NCBI GenBank assembly: GCA_026129385.1
Contig: JAHCIE010000129.1
Span: forward strand, 1 to 8,184
DNA length: 8,184 nucleotides
Reading direction: 5' to 3'
Source: Anaerolineae bacterium
Lineage (GTDB): Bacteria > Chloroflexota > Anaerolineae > Epilineales > JAHCIE01
Each line of letters opens with the position of its first letter. The stretch's first letter is position 1. The notes beneath the pieces were generated by a model. The model was given only the letters and a program-made list of their open reading frames with translations. It had not been told where the DNA came from and did not search any database. A program made the translations under genes and the position numbers. Positions 7,301 to 8,184 of this stretch are shown here, in pieces.

Positions 7301-8184
7301 TTCCCCCTGGTCGACGACAATATCTCGTCCATCGCCTTCGGGCCGGACGGCGACGTGTGGTTCGGCACGGCCAGCCACGGCATCATCCACTGGGATAGCA
7401 CGGCCAACGCGGCGACGCCAACGCCCACCGCCACCGCCACCGCCACCGCCACCGCCACTGCCACCGCCACCGCCACTGCCACCGCCACCGCCACCGCGAC
7501 GCTGTCCCCGACGCCCACGGCCACCCTGCCCCCCGGCGTCACGCCGACCGTCACCGCCACCCCCACCGCCACGCGCACGGCATCGCCGACCCTGTCGCCC
7601 ACGCCGCGCAGCCAGCCCATCAAGGTGTATCTACCGCTCATCATGGGTCGCGCCCCCGCAACGAGCACGCCCACGCCGCCCGCCTCACCGACGGCCACGG
7701 CGACGCTCGCACCGGGCGTGACGCCATCGCCGACCCAGACCGTCGCGCCGTCAGCAACGTCCACACCCACGCCTACGTTTACCAACACGCCGATCCCAAC
7801 GGCCACCAACACGCCGACCAGCACCTGGACGCCAACGGCCACCAACACGCCGACCAAAACCGCCACCCCTTCGCCCACGCCGACCAACACGCCGACACCG
7901 CCACCCCAGTGGGCAACCGTCAGTTCCGGCACGACGGCCGACCTGCGCGGCCTGGACTGCATCGACTCGCTCAACTGCTGGGCGGTGGGCAGTGGCGGCG
8001 TCATCCTGCGCTGGAATGGCCAGCAATGGCAGAGCCAGAACTCGCCGACAACCACCAACCTGAACTCGGTCGCCATGGTGTCGACAACCGAGGGCTGGGC
8101 AGTGGGCGACGCGCAGACCATCCTACGCTACGAAAACGGCGCGTGGAGCCAGTGGTCAGGCTCGGTGGCTGACCCGCCGACGGG
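4271..8184 (+). CDS. Very large secreted multi-propeller protein (Reg_prop blades, Thr-Pro linkers, YCF48-like C-terminal part; 3' end off window)
   Basis: The frame is open for at least 1304 codons without a stop. Residues 1-35 form a Sec signal peptide: a basic start with Arg3, Arg10 and Arg14, a hydrophobic core (15-29) and an AQA cleavage site. Residues 45 to about 1045 hold repeats of the form Asp-x-x-Gly-x-[IV]-W-[VA]-G-[TS] typical of two-component-regulator propeller (Reg_prop) blades. The blade tryptophans include W66, W114, W247, W333, W463, W520, W567, W713, W833, W896, W963 and W1030. Roughly a dozen or more blades would suit two six- or seven-bladed propellers. Two related beta insertions lie around residues 158-227 and 628-695. 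A Thr/Ala/Pro linker (about 1048-1116), KVYLPLIMGR (1118-1127), a second Thr-Pro linker (about 1128-1213) and two 'WAVG' repeats of YCF48 type (from W1214) follow. No histidine kinase or catalytic motif is seen, so binding or a surface structural role is inferred. The function is unknown. It is transcribed divergently from the PHP gene. Confidence 0.9.
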   Translation, partial: MVRFAHQLARLSLRALLIALLIGLAAASLSSNAQAQGSPPLQGGGWETIAHGNNVWSLARQGNTLWAGALGGGIVKWDITNPANPTYRQYLYPQDPIPSNDVRGIAVDQAGNRWFATSRGLARLTPGDTWSTYTFDSTLRRSSTIADRVAVAQSAGQREVAVTGFTVDIIQQAFTVPYFQFEGDPTVYRLSRIDYVRSGPNANYNAIYIDPPLKQAVSQNTPIYLMSLGLPSDNVTAVLAAPDGSIWVGTQQYRVQVDAADCFAPDLGSLIRGDDYMCDRTRYLGGGVARFNPATDSWQAWQSASKRYYYTEDNVASNSVTGLAIEPGTGNVWASFFPQWRWSPPNRDTNSSAQGSWSSGLDGGVSYWDGTRWTTYQHNACDPGSDGPGCRDGSKPQVNAVSAVAIDSQGRKFLAVYGSNLSILQGNGGSAADWKQVPSLSNAQGLAEAISYALATDTQGRVWAATATQGGLGHEISVGSTDCLLADPTQSACWSHVTPEQNGLSSPTVRALLPDGGIMWVGTSDPRGNGAGIDQFTNALTKTRTLQTTGPGSNNITELAFRGAEVWVGTGRASAPFYGRGLSVLNTAGAGWQSPSAWQYIRSADRRGGQKALVDRNTPNGATLVYVKTANNIEAECTDLMNAFPGGLAIGDSMTKYTLGFTSFDTSSNRCILGLNTGLVGAAPANTPVYALLKDLAGESVSDIAFDSQNRPWVGTRGERIKAYGWGQTQYEDGGISFLDGSTWRGIQQAIPFQPAVPPNIKGNSVTSVLFRGGNCDVGERVWIGMGSFIDNIGWGIDRIGTASVVVDSMDDTPMPSSATSALSLNQSNCDVWAAFHPSYRFPGGGANGTVVPGGVGRWNSATGLWSSWTRDNTPGLEGWDTDYRSILVDSQNRVWAGSYTIHTILPGSFSLCFSCAPRWVRNQGHTDAVLSLYDGSNWQTAQNWQYEGYVSAIKEDPAGRIWAATTHEWIADLASESNFIIDQALSQPLTFNAVHVLNGSTWQAIGRDQFPLVDDNISSIAFGPDGDVWFGTASHGIIHWDSTANAATPTPTATATATATATATATATATATATATLSPTPTATLPPGVTPTVTATPTATRTASPTLSPTPRSQPIKVYLPLIMGRAPATSTPTPPASPTATATLAPGVTPSPTQTVAPSATSTPTPTFTNTPIPTATNTPTSTWTPTATNTPTKTATPSPTPTNTPTPPPQWATVSSGTTADLRGLDCIDSLNCWAVGSGGVILRWNGQQWQSQNSPTTTNLNSVAMVSTTEGWAVGDAQTILRYENGAWSQWSGSVADPPT
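7427..7498 (+). repeat. Twelve-unit hexanucleotide tandem repeat encoding (Thr-Ala)12
   Basis: Twelve consecutive six-base units, mostly ACCGCC, encode twelve Thr-Ala pairs. Units 6 and 9 are ACTGCC and unit 12 is ACCGCG. Units 4-6 and 7-9 are identical 18-base blocks, a sign of a higher-order duplication. Gain or loss of one unit keeps the frame, so copy number can vary without destroying the protein. The repeat lies in the linker just after the last Reg_prop blade. Such Thr-rich stretches are often glycosylated spacers in secreted proteins (general knowledge, not shown here). Confidence 0.95.
7619..7651 (+). other. Internal VYLPLI tail-like motif between two Thr-Pro linkers
   Basis: Residues 1117-1127 read IKVYLPLIMGR. 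It is the only hydrophobic stretch between two long Thr/Pro/Ala-rich linkers. From memory, a similar [KR]-VYLPL-[VI] block often ends Chloroflexota secreted proteins right after a Thr-Pro linker. Here it is internal and is followed by another linker and a new domain. Its role, whether surface anchoring, sorting or a structural cap, is not established. Confidence 0.6.
7796..7867 (+). repeat. 36-base in-frame tandem repeat in the second linker
   Basis: An identical 25-base segment occurs at 7796-7820 and 7832-7856, giving a 36-base period, or 12 residues (PTATNTPTSTWT then PTATNTPTKTAT). The last 11 bases of each unit have diverged. It is a recent in-frame duplication within the Asn-Thr-Pro linker that precedes the YCF48-like part. 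Confidence 0.88.
7910..8184 (+). other. Start of YCF48-like propeller region within the large CDS
   Basis: From residue 1214, two units of about 40 residues each contain L-x-[GS]-[LV], then CWAVG or GWAVG, then G-x-x-LR[WY], then W. This pattern belongs to YCF48/photosystem-assembly-type and sialidase-like propeller repeats and differs from the Reg_prop blades upstream. More units must follow outside the window, since two cannot close a propeller. Confidence 0.7.

Noticed and set aside
4730..7390. Long minus-strand open frames (4730-5692 and 5708-7390) opposite the propeller gene
   Set aside because: Their codons are in register with the sense codons, so an antisense stop needs a sense TTA, CTA or TCA, which are rare in this GC-rich gene. 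The products are low-complexity Ala/Val/Gly/Arg sequences, while the plus frame has a signal peptide and blade motifs.
7412..7908. CRISPR array or minisatellite as explanation of the repeats near the right end
   Set aside because: The repeats are short, in frame and code for Thr-Ala and Thr-Pro linkers; there are no spacers of uniform length.
7297..8121. Minus-strand open frame encoding a Val-Ala/Val-Gly repeat protein
   Set aside because: It is the reverse complement of the Thr-Ala and Thr-Pro linkers, with no ribosome binding site noticed and no domain.

Overview
The window looks like chromosome from a GC-rich bacterium, most likely a member of Chloroflexota. This lineage call is an inference. 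It rests on the very large secreted propeller protein with Thr-Pro and Asn-Thr-Pro linkers, on a 'VYLPLI' tail-like motif that I recall as recurrent in secreted proteins of that phylum (memory, not searched), and on the strongly GC-biased third codon positions.

The left half (1-3946) is a block of four genes on the minus strand. In transcription order they are a PHP-domain metal-dependent phosphoesterase (3946-2894), a Sir2-family NAD-dependent protein deacylase (2777-2001), a class V PLP-dependent aminotransferase (1975-827) and the GTPase Era (765 to the window edge, C-terminus missing). The sirtuin and aminotransferase are 25 bases apart and look co-transcribed. The sirtuin has its own perfect TATAAT box. 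A perfect 35-base palindrome lies between the aminotransferase and era. Era carries a roughly 95-residue N-terminal extension with three copies of a very acidic repeat, which standard Era proteins lack.

The 324-base intergenic region (3947-4270) contains two good sigma-70-type promoters facing away from each other, one for the PHP gene and one for the right-hand gene, followed by a leader of about 200 bases and a strong Shine-Dalgarno sequence.

The right half (4271-8184) is one uninterrupted plus-strand reading frame of at least 1304 codons that runs off the window. It encodes a secreted protein with a Sec signal peptide, about a dozen two-component-regulator-type propeller blades (probably two propellers), two related inserted beta segments, a Thr-Ala/Thr-Pro linker, an internal VYLPLI motif, a second Asn-Thr-Pro linker, and the start of a different, YCF48-like propeller.

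The left block is ordinary housekeeping and accessory metabolism apart from the Era extension. The right-hand gene is the accessory element of interest. I see no tRNA, rRNA, CRISPR array, insertion sequence or prophage gene in the window.
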